From contig CP099421.1 of the NCBI GenBank assembly GCA_024114885.1, positions 3,100,001 through 3,164,000 of the forward strand: 64,000 bases of DNA, written 5' to 3'. Below, one piece after another: positions 1 through 9,189 of the stretch (positions within the stretch are counted from its first letter, which is position 1; every line of letters starts with the position of its first letter). The stretch comes from Septoria linicola (lineage: Eukaryota > Ascomycota > Dothideomycetes > Mycosphaerellales > Mycosphaerellaceae). The notes under the pieces are model-generated. The model had not been told where the DNA came from and made no database searches. It saw only the letters and a list, made by a program, of their open reading frames with translations. The position numbers were made by a program, and so were the translations under genes.

Positions 1-478
1 ATGATGCTGAATGTTCTTCGCCCAATTTCTGTCAGTGCTAAGTGGAACAAATCGTAAGTTAGAAAGGCAGCTATCAGAACATTCAGAGTCTTGTTGAGTT
101 CCCCTACATGGCTACAGTGAGCTATCGTCTGGTATCGATGATCTGCCGCAGAGTCAGCGAGCATAGTCAAGGCATCATGAGCAGCGCTCTGAGGTAGAGG
201 TATGTGCCTCGATAGCATAAGCCTTCAAGGCGATCCATGGGTCGGCTAGACGTAGCTCTGTGACACGTTGTGGGCGTCTGTCTCGTCGAATAGCTTTGAT
301 GCGGGTTAGGCTGCTGATGAAGCCTGTACCGATCACGGCTATAGCGATTGTCAGGCTGTGAACTCAAATCCCGAAAGGAACAGTCTCCGCATCAGCGCAT
401 GCCCCAATCTCGCAGGTTGTTGTTCTTCAAATCGACCTGTCAAGACATGTTAGCATTTATCTTTGGGATGAGGAGATA
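1..478. other. No gene recognised
   Basis: I see no convincing coding or RNA feature here. It is the 3' flank of the minus-strand FMN dehydrogenase gene that ends at 479. Confidence 0.6.
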
Positions 479-1794
479 TCATTTAGATCTAACATAGCTA
501 GAATTGATTTGCTTGAGATCAGCAACGCCAAGATTTCCAGCATCAATGGCAAGCTCTTGCTTCAGGATATTGATCGCACGGAGAATGCCTTGCTCGCCGT
601 ATATGTGGGCGTACATGAAGGGTCGGGCCTATCGAAAGTTAGTGGTGATGCCAATGGATACGCAGAAACCGCCTTACCAGGCCAACCACTTTCACGCCCA
701 ACGCGAAAAGCTTCAACGCATTGGAACCATATCGGATACCGCCATCTGCCCAAACTTCAGTGTGATCAAACACCCATGGAGCATTCTCATAAATTTCGAG
801 AGCGATCTCGAGTGGTGACGGCGTTCCGTCCAGCTGCCGAGCTCCGTGGTTGGTCAGATAAATGGCAGGCACGCCAACCTCTGTGGCCCTCACTGCATCC
901 TCCCAGCACATGGAGCCCTTTGGCACGATTGGTAGATCTGTCTAAGTCTTGTATTCTTGGTATTTCTCCCAAGTGATGGACGTGTATCCGCCCACGGCAG
1001 AGCCGACACCGAATCGGTTGGCACCGTGCCGATTCCCGAATGCAGGCGAGTCTACAGTCAGCACAAGGGCATTGAAACCATTATCTTCTGCGGCCTTCAT
1101 CTCTGCACGTGTCTGTAGTCATCAGCATAATCGGAACATCAAGCGTTTAGAGATTTCAACATAGAGGTGGTTGTCGACATACCTGGGTATCATTATTTGG
1201 GTCAATGTACAATTGCTGGAACATAACCTGACCTTCGGCTCTTGCTTCTTGGATCTCTGCTTTCGATACAGTTGACAAGTCGGAAGGTATGTAAAGCACA
1301 TCTCCCGCAGCAGCACCACGAATTATGCTTTTCTCGCCTTCGGGATGTGCAAAGCCAGCTCGCGCAGCTGGGGCGATGAAAAATGGTGCCGAAAAGTTGA
1401 ACCTGGCTTCAGATCACTACGGTATCTGCGATGCTCCTGGTGTCACGGTTGCTGACCCCAAAATCTGCGTGGGCAAGGTGGACTCAATATTGTCGATATC
1501 CACCATGACGCGCGGTCTGAAGCGCAGCCGATGAAACACTTCAAGATTGTTTCGATAGCTCCATTCTCCAGCAGCTCCATTGCGATAGTAGGTATATGCA
1601 GTGTTATTCAGATAGTATCTGGCAACGTAGTCGAAGTCTGGTAGCCCGATGATATCCTCAATATCTGGGAGCTCTCCGCCGACAGTAAGATTGCCATACT
1701 GCAACAGTTTGCCAGTGTCAGGTTCGTCAAGCCATGGTCGGGCAGCATAAGATGAGGCCGCAAGTAGGATCTGGAGCAGTTGATAGGAGCGCAT
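479..1794 (-). pseudogene. Secreted-type FMN-dependent alpha-hydroxy acid dehydrogenase, one in-frame stop
   Basis: Members of this family oxidise L-2-hydroxy acids with FMN. The reading starts at ATG 1794 with a short hydrophobic leader. It then carries the family landmarks in order: YTYYRNGAAGEWSYRNNLEVF, the intron-split ILG|FNFSAPFFIAPAARAG, MFQQLYIDPNN, LTVDSP, the active-site segment NHGARQLDG (His and Arg kept; the family usually has NHGGRQLDG), WADGGIRYG, and a C-terminal ARPFMYAHIYGEQG. I infer three introns: a 54-nt one with donor GTCAGC near 1450, one near 1120-1190, and one near 640-690. The stop is the TGA at 479-481. Between EKYQEYKT and TDLPIVPKG a TAG at 942-944 falls in frame where relatives usually have Leu, so a single TTG-to-TAG change would explain it. 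A 54-nt GT..AG interval ending at this TAG exists, but it has no branch site and would delete conserved residues. The gene is therefore probably newly inactivated, or the base is an assembly error. Confidence 0.8.
942..944 (-). other. Premature TAG codon inside the FMN dehydrogenase frame
   Basis: Read on the minus strand, AAG ACT TAG ACA GAT lies in an otherwise open and family-matching exon. The flanking frames on both sides are the same, so this is a nonsense substitution and not a frameshift. Confidence 0.75.
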
Positions 1795-2876
1795 TGTTTG
1801 ATAGGTGTCAAGGCTGAGTATGAAGCTGAAGCTGAGCGTCAGTTCATCAGGTCATGTTGATATGACAGCCGACTGCTGTTGGGCTCGACGGCGTCCAGCA
1901 TGGCCGCGGAATAAGATCATGGCATTATCCTGGAGTTGCATTGCGCTGCACTGCCTAGCCGCTCTGACAAAGACACCTATGCGTCTGGCAGTGCCGAGGT
2001 ACATGAGTGTTTTAGCCATACTGTCATCGAGGCATGAGCTTAACTTGCTCTTCGAAGCGTCTTGCCATCAATGGCAAGACTGACTAGCAGGTCGACGATT
2101 CGCAGCACATAGCGTAGGTGGTAATGCTGGATACAGTGCCGCTGACGCGTGCTTTGCAAATTCGATACTCCTTCCGCGGAGCCTTATAGCCTTGGAGCTG
2201 GCTTGACCCTTCGATGCCAAGAGGAATCGGTCTTGGAAGCTGATAGGTGCATAGGCGCTGGCCGAGCAATGCATGGAACCTACATCGAAGCGCTCGCGGG
2301 GTCCTAGCGTGCCAGGATCAGATCTCTGCCATGCCTGGGCCTCGTGCAATCCCCATGGGCATTTGCGAACTCGCGGGGTAGACTAGCGTTGTGCTGAGAT
2401 GTCTGCTGTGTGGAGGGCTGATTGAAGCCCGATTGATTGGGCTTCCTTCACGTTGATATTGCCTCTTTCATCATCGCTCAGTCAAAGCTCTTCTTTGTTG
2501 CCCACTTATGTGTCTTTGTCAAATGTTGGTCGCCGTTACTTCCATTCGATGTCGGACAAATGGTGCTGGATAATCACTCAGCCTAAGCAGAGGCACCCCA
2601 GCGAACCCCGCGCTGCAGGTCCGATATGTCGCCTAGTGCTTGCCTCAAAGACACAATACGGGCTTGGGATGCATTCTGTGAGGCTGGACTTCGCAGCAAG
2701 CCCGTGCTACAGCTGTTCCCCAAGCACACCATCAGACCGGTTTCGGGTCACGGTGCGCTAGATATATCTTCGGGCTGCACACATGGTAGGCTTCCACCCA
2801 TCTCTGGTCCTCGTGCCCACTCTTGAACGTATCTCTACCCACAGAACCCTTCTCTTACCTTGTCAAGACCGCCACC
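1795..2876. other. Intergenic, no gene recognised
   Basis: Divergent spacer between the FMN dehydrogenase and the lipocalin-like gene. Open frames here are short and match nothing I know. It presumably holds both promoters, but no clear element stands out. Confidence 0.5.
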
Positions 2877-3537
2877 ATGACCAAACTTGCCTTCACTGCC
2901 TCTCTGTTGCTGGCCAGTGCGCTGGCACTTCCGCAGCCACAAGCTGGTGGAAATGGCGCCAGTGATGACAACGACAACAGCAGTGCTGTGAACTGCCTAC
3001 CGTACTATCCCGACGAGGCCATCTACGCTGCCATTGCCGGCACGTATTCGTTGATCAACACCACGAGTGCTCGTGATGGCGAACCAATCCCAGACGAGGC
3101 GTATGGCGAGAATCCAGTCGGCATCATTACATACAGCAGATCGGGCTGGATGTCTGCCACCATCACAGCCACCGAGCCCGAGCTCCGGCCAAATCTCACC
3201 TTTCCGTTCCTGCCAGAGCACGATGATGCGGATTGGGCTCTCGTGGGTAAGCACAGCATCGGATATGCAGGACCACTCACAGTCAGCCGAGACATTCCAG
3301 CGAACACCACTCACGGCCAGATCTTCCATGGTCCACTGACTGTCGCAAATGTGCCGACTTGGGTGAACTCGCTGCAGAGGCGCAACTATACTGTGTACAA
3401 CACTCCAGAGGGCAAGTTATTGCATATCCAGTAAGTAAAGCGTGATTGTTCATCAGATGCAGCTGCTGATGTCTTGTGCTAGGTCCACGCGTGGAGGAGG
3501 CTTCACTGGCGAGCTGTGGTGGCGCAAGGTGGATTAG
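2877..3537 (+). CDS. Secreted lipocalin-like domain protein
   Basis: I chose the ATG at 2877 because it has a strong context (gccaccATGa) and opens a clean signal peptide, MTKLAFTASLLLASALA, followed by a mature region beginning near LPQPQAGG. An upstream in-frame ATG-equivalent would only add a hydrophilic prefix. The mature part carries the fungal lipocalin-like pattern: GTYSLINTTS, ENPVGIITYSRSGWMSATI, DWALVGKHSIGYAGP, THGQIFHGPLTVA. One intron runs from 3431 (GTAAGT) to 3482 (CTAG) and joins CA|G so that the second exon encodes STRGGGFTGELWWRKVD before TAG at 3535-3537. The product is 202 residues with several N-glycosylation sequons (NTT, NLT, NYT). Such proteins probably bind small hydrophobic ligands; the ligand is unknown. 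The exon-intron model is secure. Confidence 0.85.
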
Positions 3538-4623
3538 AAGACAAAGGGTGTTGACGACAACAGTGGCAATGGAGTGGTGCATCGTGAGAAGTCGTTGCCA
3601 CCGATCCACACATCTCAGCCAGTAGTAGATCATGATTGGCCAAAATGACCTCGATCGCATAGACTGTGCTGCCACACTGTAGAGATTAGTTGTCAGCAAG
3701 ACCATACGACATGCCGCTCGTGATCTCCTTGTTGAAACTCTTCCAGTCATTGACGCGTCTCGAGATACAAATGCGTCTATTGTCCAAATAAGCATAGTTT
3801 CTATCATGTCAGCCCGAGCCAGATATGTTGGGATATATCGCCATCGTTGAGTCTCGCTTCCCTCGAAACTCGCGTTGAGGACTTAGTGACCAGTCTGTTG
3901 TTCAGTGGTGAGATTGTTCGCGTTCGCGTCGCGAGCAGAGTTTGGATGATCTTTCATCCTGCCAAGACACGAGCCAATTCACATCACCAAGACTTCCTCA
4001 CAACACGTACCAAGACCATCATCAACATGAGCTCCGCGCCATTTCGCGACAGTCGGTCGAGCGCCCGCCGTAAACTGCCTAGCTGAGCATCAAAACACGC
4101 ATCGCTCAACGAGCCCCCAAAGGACATCAGTGTGATTGTGGTCGGCTCTTGGCCATGTTGGCAAGTTATGGCAAAGGAAGCCCAAGATCATGGCACCTGT
4201 GAGATTGAGGTTCAATACCGCCACTGACGACGCCGCCTCAAGCACTGTGTCCTTCAACGCGTCTTCCAGAAGATTGGACAAGACAGATGGCGTCTTGTAT
4301 CGACGCGAACACTTATGCTCCTCGGAGTATCTCTTGGCTTTCCAAGTCATCTCAAGAGATCAAGAGCCCAAGCATGCTCAGCGTCGGAGCGATACGGTCA
4401 TTGTTCTGGTATTGTGGAGACTTCCAACCTGTTCGGGACGTGCATGGGCATGTGAATAGCGTGGACGAACGTGGAGTCCGTCCGCGCTCCCTAAACCCGG
4501 ACATGTGCCTCGTGTTGCCAGCGTGGAGAGCGCATTATCCATATCTAGACCACTGACCCCAGATTTCCATCGGTCTCGCCGGCATCTTCCTTGCACTCGC
4601 TCACTTATCCTGCTCTTCCCAGC
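3538..4623. other. Intergenic, possible decayed sequence, no gene recognised
   Basis: More than 1 kb without a convincing gene. A frame starting MSSAPFRDSRSSARRKLPS near 4027 stops at 4084. The same frame continues with open stretches broken by stops to about 4550, so it may be a relic. I could not assign it to a family. Confidence 0.4.
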
Positions 4624-6454
4624 ATGGCCATTGGGTCTCTCTTCACCAAATCTGCAAAGGCAGACGTGCCAACTCCACCAGAGAAAGCCGACATTCCATC
4701 ATATGGCGAGTACGACTCCCAAGGCGGCGTACAGATTGAAGATGTCCACGCTCCACGTCTTGTCGATGAGGAGACTGAGAAGCGCTTGATTCGGAAGTTG
4801 GATAAGCGCATCATTCCTATGGTGATGTGGATGTACTTGATGAGCTTCATGGACAGAGGTCCGTAGCATAGCTTAGGCTATTCCAGAGCTGAGTACTGAT
4901 TGAGGGCCTAGTCAACATCGGCAATGCTCGACTATACGGCTTGGAGGAGGATCTAGGCATGGTGCAAAACCAGTACCAACTGGCAGTGTCGATTTTGTTC
5001 GTCACTTATTGTGTATGTCAGAGTGCTGCGTCTGATGGCTGCATTCTTTTGAAAACTCATGCTGACATGACTTATAGCTCTTCGAGGCTGTGAGTGAGAG
5101 GCACGCGAATAACTTTCGAACTTCTGGCTTATGCGCTTCTAGCCCTCGAACATGATTCTCAAGAAAGCTCGTCCGAGATGGCATCTGGCCTTCCTCACGC
5201 TGGCTTGGGGTCTTGTGGCTACTGTCAGTTTGTCGATCTTGTGTGCTGTACGACGACTGACACGAGGGCAGTTCTCAGCCATGACGCAAAGCTTTGTTGG
5301 TCTTGTGGTCTGCCGACTACTGCTTGGCCTGTTTGAGGCGGGCCTCTTTCCTGGTCTGGTCGTGTATCTCACGATCTGTAAGTCGATGCAGCACTACCAT
5401 CAAGAGAAACTGTTTGATCTCACCAAATTGTAGTCTACAACAAGAAGCACATCGCGACCCGGAACGCGTACCTCTTCGGTACCGCCGCCATCGCGGGAGC
5501 CGCTGGAGGACTTCTCAACTATGGACTCGGGTTCCTGGACAACGCCGCAGGATGGAGCGCCTGGCGCTGGATCTTCCTGGTCAACGGTCTTCTCACCGTC
5601 GTCACGCACCTATCATCCCATTTGTGTTACAGTCAGAAGAGGACCAGCGAAAAATGATCCTGCTGCGGCAACAAGAAGTTGGTCAATCTCTATCTGCTCA
5701 AGAGTGCAGCAAGCAAGATTCAAGAGAGGCTTTCAGAGACTGGAAGGTCTGGGCAATGGGCGCTGCCCAGTATGCCGTGAACTCTATGCTGTACTCTTTC
5801 AGCATCTTCCTGCCTACGATCATTCGTGATATGAACTCGGAGTGGAGTGCGGCTATCGTGCAGCTGCTGACGATTCCTGTTCATCTTTCTGGCGCGATGA
5901 TATATCTGGGCATCGCACGGCTTAGCGACAAAACGCAGGTGAGAGGTCCTTACTGCATCGGCTTCAACTGGATCGCGATCTTTGGGTATGTGATGCTGCT
6001 GCCGGACCTAAATCCAGCGCTTTCGTATGCCGGCTGCTTTCTGGTGTCCTGGGGTTGCTATCTTTCCGTTGGTCTCCCCATGAGCTGGTTAGCAGCAAAC
6101 AATCCGCGATATGGAAAGCGCACTACAGGTACGTTCTCGTTCTGCACCTGTCACCCATCATGATATTGATCCACTGCAGCTACTGGCATTCAGCTCACTC
6201 TCGGCAATGCGAGTGGAGTCGGTGCGCCCTTCCTCTACGGCAGCCAGTATGGACCACAGCACTATGTTAGTTACGGTGCCAGTGCTAGTATACTACTAGT
6301 CAGCTCGATGATCTATTCCACTGTGCACGTGTACTGGAGAAGTCGCAACAAGCGCAAGATAGCTGGAAAGGAGGACCATATTGTGGCTGGTATGACGCCT
6401 GAGGAGCAAGCTGATGCAGGAGATCGGAATCCAAAGTATCTCTTTACGATATGA
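4624..6454 (+). CDS. MFS permease of the allantoate/nicotinate (Dal5/Tna1-like) type, frame broken in the middle
   Basis: This is a major-facilitator transporter of the anion:cation symporter group, which imports small organic acids such as allantoate or nicotinate; the substrate cannot be read. ATG 4624 opens MAIGSLFTKSAK. The family block KLDKRIIPMVMWMYLMSFMDR joins VNIGNARLYGLEEDLGM across an intron at 4859-4911. Further small introns follow near 5014, 5092, 5223, 5380 and 6128. Landmarks include LFEAPSNMILKKARPRW, VCRLLLGLFEAGLFPGL, WSAWRWIFLVNG and SWLAANNPRYGKRTT. The last exon ends at TGA 6452-6454. After FLVNGLLTVVT (about 5605) the frame fails; the expected continuation PIIPFVL..SEEDQRKM is in another frame. 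A 53-nt GT..CAG interval starting at the GTC of LVNG would restore frame but remove part of a membrane helix. The alternative is a short deletion that killed the gene. Confidence 0.75.
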
Positions 6455-7193
6455 GGTGGAGAATAGATCTGTCTGTCACTTAGCGCACTATTGTAGATGA
6501 CATGACGTTTGCGACTTGCGCGGCGTGCCAATGACGGACGATGGGAGATAGTGTAAAGCGAAACAAGTCGTTCTGTATCCGTTGCACCAGTATCGCATAC
6601 TAGGATTGCAGAAGTTCCGGTCTCGATGTATAGAAGTCTAGCTTTAGGCAGTTCTGCACCATCAGAATGCTCATCTATCATGTTGCAAAAGAGTAATCCG
6701 ACCTCATTGGTAAGTTCGTTCGCTTGAAGCCCCAACTGAACCGTCTAAACTTGTTGCAAACTGGTCAGCATTCGCCTCGCAGTGTCCATGAGTGGTAAGC
6801 GTGTGCATAAATTGGAGCCTATAACGGCTTGGCGCAGGTCATTTTGTGCTCGTAAAGCGTCGTACGAACGGGGCTCCACTTCGCAGTACCATCCTCCTCT
6901 TTGCAGATCACCTATACGATGTCTGGTCCACTCGCATTGCTCGGATGTGTAACGTTTGGTGTCATGATCTGCCGAGGTGGTTCACTTCGCGAAGAGGGCA
7001 GGAGGTGAAGTGTTCAGGTTATGAGTGATCGTCAGCATATGGCAGAGCGCTACACCTCGTGGCAGCGCGGCGAGGGAAGAAAGATCGTCGTGGTCGGTCG
7101 GGGTGTATATAAGCAAGGCGGTAGTCATGAAGATTGCATAGACTCATCTACCATTGTCAACCAAAACGCTCAAGAAACTCCCAAAACGCCAAC
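6455..7193. other. Intergenic, promoter of the following small secreted protein gene
   Basis: No gene recognised. Just upstream of the next gene a TATA-type motif is visible at 7106-7113. The rest holds only short unsupported frames. Confidence 0.5.
7106..7113 (+). promoter_or_regulatory. TATA box of the small secreted protein gene
   Basis: The motif TATATAAG lies about 80 bp before the ATG at 7194, in a spacing that fits a TATA box with a 50-nt leader rich in CAA and CTC. A strong TATA is in line with an inducible, highly expressed secreted protein; that part is inference. Confidence 0.55.
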
Positions 7194-7779
7194 ATGAAAT
7201 TCTTCTCACTTGTACCGGCATTTTTATGCCTTGCCACTGGGGCTATCGCTGCTCCTGCGCCCACTGCTGCAGACAGTCTCGTGGTGAAGCGCGATGCGTA
7301 CAGCGCGCTGCAGGCACTTGACACTGAAGTCAAGCAACGAAGAGCGGTCATTGGTACGTTCTTGCCAGCAACAGATTCTGTTCCAGTGCTGACTTTGATC
7401 CGTAGAGTCAGCCGTCTCCAGCATGACAGCCTCTTCCGCAGCAGCACAGAATGCCACATCTAAGGCTACGATCGAGCAGGAAATGCAAGCCATGACTGCA
7501 GCATTCCGACAAACAACCTCCGCAATCCAAGCCGACCCCACCAACGACGGTCTGTTCCCTCTTGGTGTCTTGCTTGTGGGGATCATTGATGCTGTGGTTG
7601 CTGGTGGAGATCTCATAGGCGCCACAGATCTGGTGGACGCTGCCATGTCTTTGGTGTTCCAACTGGTCTTTGATGGCCTCTTGGGAGAAGGCGCTGGCGC
7701 GCTATTATCGTTGCTTGAGTCGATATTGAGCACTGGTGCGCCTGATGTGCCGGTTGACCCGAGGCCAACGCCGGCTTGA
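7194..7779 (+). CDS. Small secreted protein, cysteine-free, alanine/leucine-rich
   Basis: ATG 7194 starts a textbook signal peptide, MKFFSLVPAFLCLATGAIAA, followed by APAPTAADSLVVKR, which ends in a dibasic KR that could be a Kex2-type processing site. A 52-nt intron (7354-7405, GTACGT..CGTAG) joins VIG to AGSAVSS so that the mature protein continues as ESAVSSMTASSAAAQNATSK. The 177-residue product is predicted to be helical, with a long hydrophobic stretch LFPLGVLLVGIIDAVVAGGDLIG and a second one near LVFQLVFDGLLGEGAGALLSLLESIL. There are no cysteines. The helical Ala/Thr-rich layout recalls fungal cell-wall or hydrophobic-surface-binding proteins, but I do not recognise the family. Intron boundaries and start are well supported; function is unknown. 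Confidence 0.75.
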
Positions 7780-8421
7780 TGGCGAGTCGTTGTGTAGAAC
7801 TAAGACAGCAGAGCGCAATCTAAGAGAAAAACAGAGAAGACTTGCATCAACACTCATTGCTCATGCTACGAACTCATGCAAGACGTAGCGATCCTCCAGA
7901 TTGAGCTCGAAGCTTGCCGAGAAGATCACAGTGTACAGCTGACTGTTGCTGCGCTTCGGCACCATGATCGGAGGTAACGACATTGGTGACAGCTACGAGC
8001 CCATCATCTCTAGGCAGATAGATTGCTCGAGGCCGCGGACACGTTAGTCAGTGAGCATTTTGAGCGACGTGAGATGGCCCGTATGTGAGATCCTCGTGTC
8101 CGGTGTACATCGTCACTGGTAGCCGCATGTTTCCTGCATCCTTCGTTGCCTCCGCCTCCACCGGCACGCTCGCAAGCGGCCCTCTCGAAGGTCTATGGCT
8201 GTTCCACTGTTCTGAATTGCCGCTGTTGCTCCGGTCTGAGGCGTTGCTGGCTTGGCATAGGAGCGCCGCACTTTCCAGAAATGCAGAATGTCGCGACGGT
8301 GAATGGAGGACATGTTCGATCGGCGGTCGTGCGAGGTGGTCAGCGTTGAGAACTCTTCTTCTCCAGGTCGTTGCTTAGCAGCAGCGGCATGATGAAAAAG
8401 TAATTCGCGTCAGCTGGCGGT
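7780..8421. other. Intergenic, no gene recognised
   Basis: Spacer between the convergent small secreted protein gene and the U2 snRNA gene. Short frames exist on both strands, none with recognisable motifs. Confidence 0.45.
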
Positions 8422-8496
8422 AGTGCAAAGGCAACAGCAACACTTTGCCTCTGAACATGAGCAAGCTCAGCGGTTCAGTGACTGGTTTCAAAAATA

Positions 8497-8548
8497 CTGG
8501 CGAAGAGGTCAGCGGGGTTGTGGAAGGGTATGAAGTGGTTGCGCTTAC
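8497..8548 (-). other. U2 snRNA intron 4 (52 nt)
   Basis: It begins GTAAGCGCAA and ends TCTTCGCCAG, with branch-like GCTGACC. It lies just before the Sm site; removal joins GATTATACT to TATTTTTGAAACC. Confidence 0.85.
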
Positions 8549-8591
8549 AGTATAATCGAATGAATGTCACCGTAGTGACGTTTCAGAGATT

Positions 8592-8645
8592 CTGAAGGAG
8601 GTATTAGTCGGAGATCGAAGTCGGAGGCGGAGATTGTGAACGTAC
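8592..8645 (-). other. U2 snRNA intron 3 (54 nt)
   Basis: It begins GTACGTTCAC and ends CTCCTTCAG, with branch-like GACTAATAC. It separates the 7-nt exon TCAGTTT from AATCTCTGAAA. Confidence 0.9.
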
Positions 8646-8652
8646 AAACTGA

Positions 8653-8710
8653 CTGAGTCGAAGTTAGTGGAAGTCGTTGGAGTCGCAGTTTTGGTTTTCT
8701 TGTGACTTAC
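8653..8710 (-). other. U2 snRNA intron 2 (58 nt)
   Basis: It begins GTAAGTCACA and ends CGACTCAG, with a perfect branch site CACTAAC. It separates TTCTTT from TCAGTTT. It has the same length as intron 1 and a similar first 16 bases. Confidence 0.9.
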
Positions 8711-8721
8711 AAAGAACAGAT

Positions 8722-8779
8722 CTGGTCGTCGTCAGCACGAGGTCGGTTGGCGTAGATTAGGTGTTTTTTCGCGACTCAC
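8722..8779 (-). other. U2 snRNA intron 1 (58 nt)
   Basis: It begins GTGAGTCGCG and ends ACGACCAG, with branch-like CTGAC about 13 nt before the end. It sits between GTGTAGT and ATCTG, so it splits the branch-site recognition motif GUAGUA of U2 after the fifth base. Confidence 0.9.
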
Positions 8780-8906
8780 ACTACACTTGATCTAAGCCAA
8801 AAGGCAAAGCTTTGGAGGTGTTAGCGAGTGCATAACATGAGGGCGTGTTGGATTGGTACTCATAGAGCTAGGGAGAGAAGAAGAGGGTTTGGCAGGGAGA
8901 ATAGCT

Positions 8907-8911
8907 CGAAC
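8907..8911. repeat. Target-site duplication, left copy (CGAAC)
   Basis: CGAAC stands directly before the left LTR and is repeated directly after the right LTR at 15211-15215, the 5-bp duplication expected for an LTR retrotransposon. Confidence 0.9.
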
Positions 8912-9189
8912 TGTTAAAAGTGGAGGGCGTTTGTAGATGCTACACAATGTCAAGGAGGGTATAGCGTAGTGAAGAAGAATAGGGGATCAATCTTAAACTG
9001 ACTTATACATATAGTGTAGTAGTAATATGCTAGGAACCAAATACAAAGTTGATTTTGTTAGTTATCTAAGAAGAGAAGAAAGAGAAGCAAGATATACCTC
9101 TTGCTAAGCCTTAGGTAGATGCCTCAGGCATCTAGAACCATGCTCAGAAGTCCATATCTAGACTGACTATCTGGGATGCATTCTTAACA
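8912..9189 (-). repeat. 3' LTR (left copy, 278 bp)
   Basis: It starts TGTTAAAAG and ends CTTAACA, keeping the TG..CA ends. It differs from the right LTR at about 23 positions, all C/T or G/A transitions. The inner edge on the minus strand has the purine tract GAGTAGGAG (9190-9198 region), a likely polypurine tract. Confidence 0.92.

Larger units (their letters stand above)
8422..8820 (-). ncRNA. U2: U2 spliceosomal snRNA gene interrupted by four introns
   Basis: U2 snRNA pairs with the intron branch site and U6 in the spliceosome. Read on the minus strand, five pieces join into U2. Piece one (8809-8780) is CTTTGCCTTTTGGCTTAGAT followed by CAAGTGTAGT. Piece two is ATCTGTTCTTT (8721-8711), piece three is TCAGTTT (8652-8646), and piece four is 8591-8549, starting AATCTCTGAAA and holding the GTCAC-TACG-GTGAC stem-loop IIa. 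Piece five (8496 to about 8422) has the Sm site ATTTTTGA (8495-8488), stem-loop III (8478-8451, with the GAGCTTGCTC hairpin) and stem-loop IV (8448-8425, a 6-bp stem GCAAAG/CTTTGC with a 12-nt loop). From memory, the spliced core matches budding-yeast U2 almost base for base. All gaps begin GT and end AG and have CTGAC/CTAAC-type branch sites. The spliced length is about 170-185 nt, as expected. The exact 5' and 3' ends are uncertain. Confidence 0.93.

Noticed and set aside
562..976. Plus-strand frames of up to 155 residues over the FMN dehydrogenase
   Set aside because: They are mirror frames of the minus-strand gene, with no family similarity.
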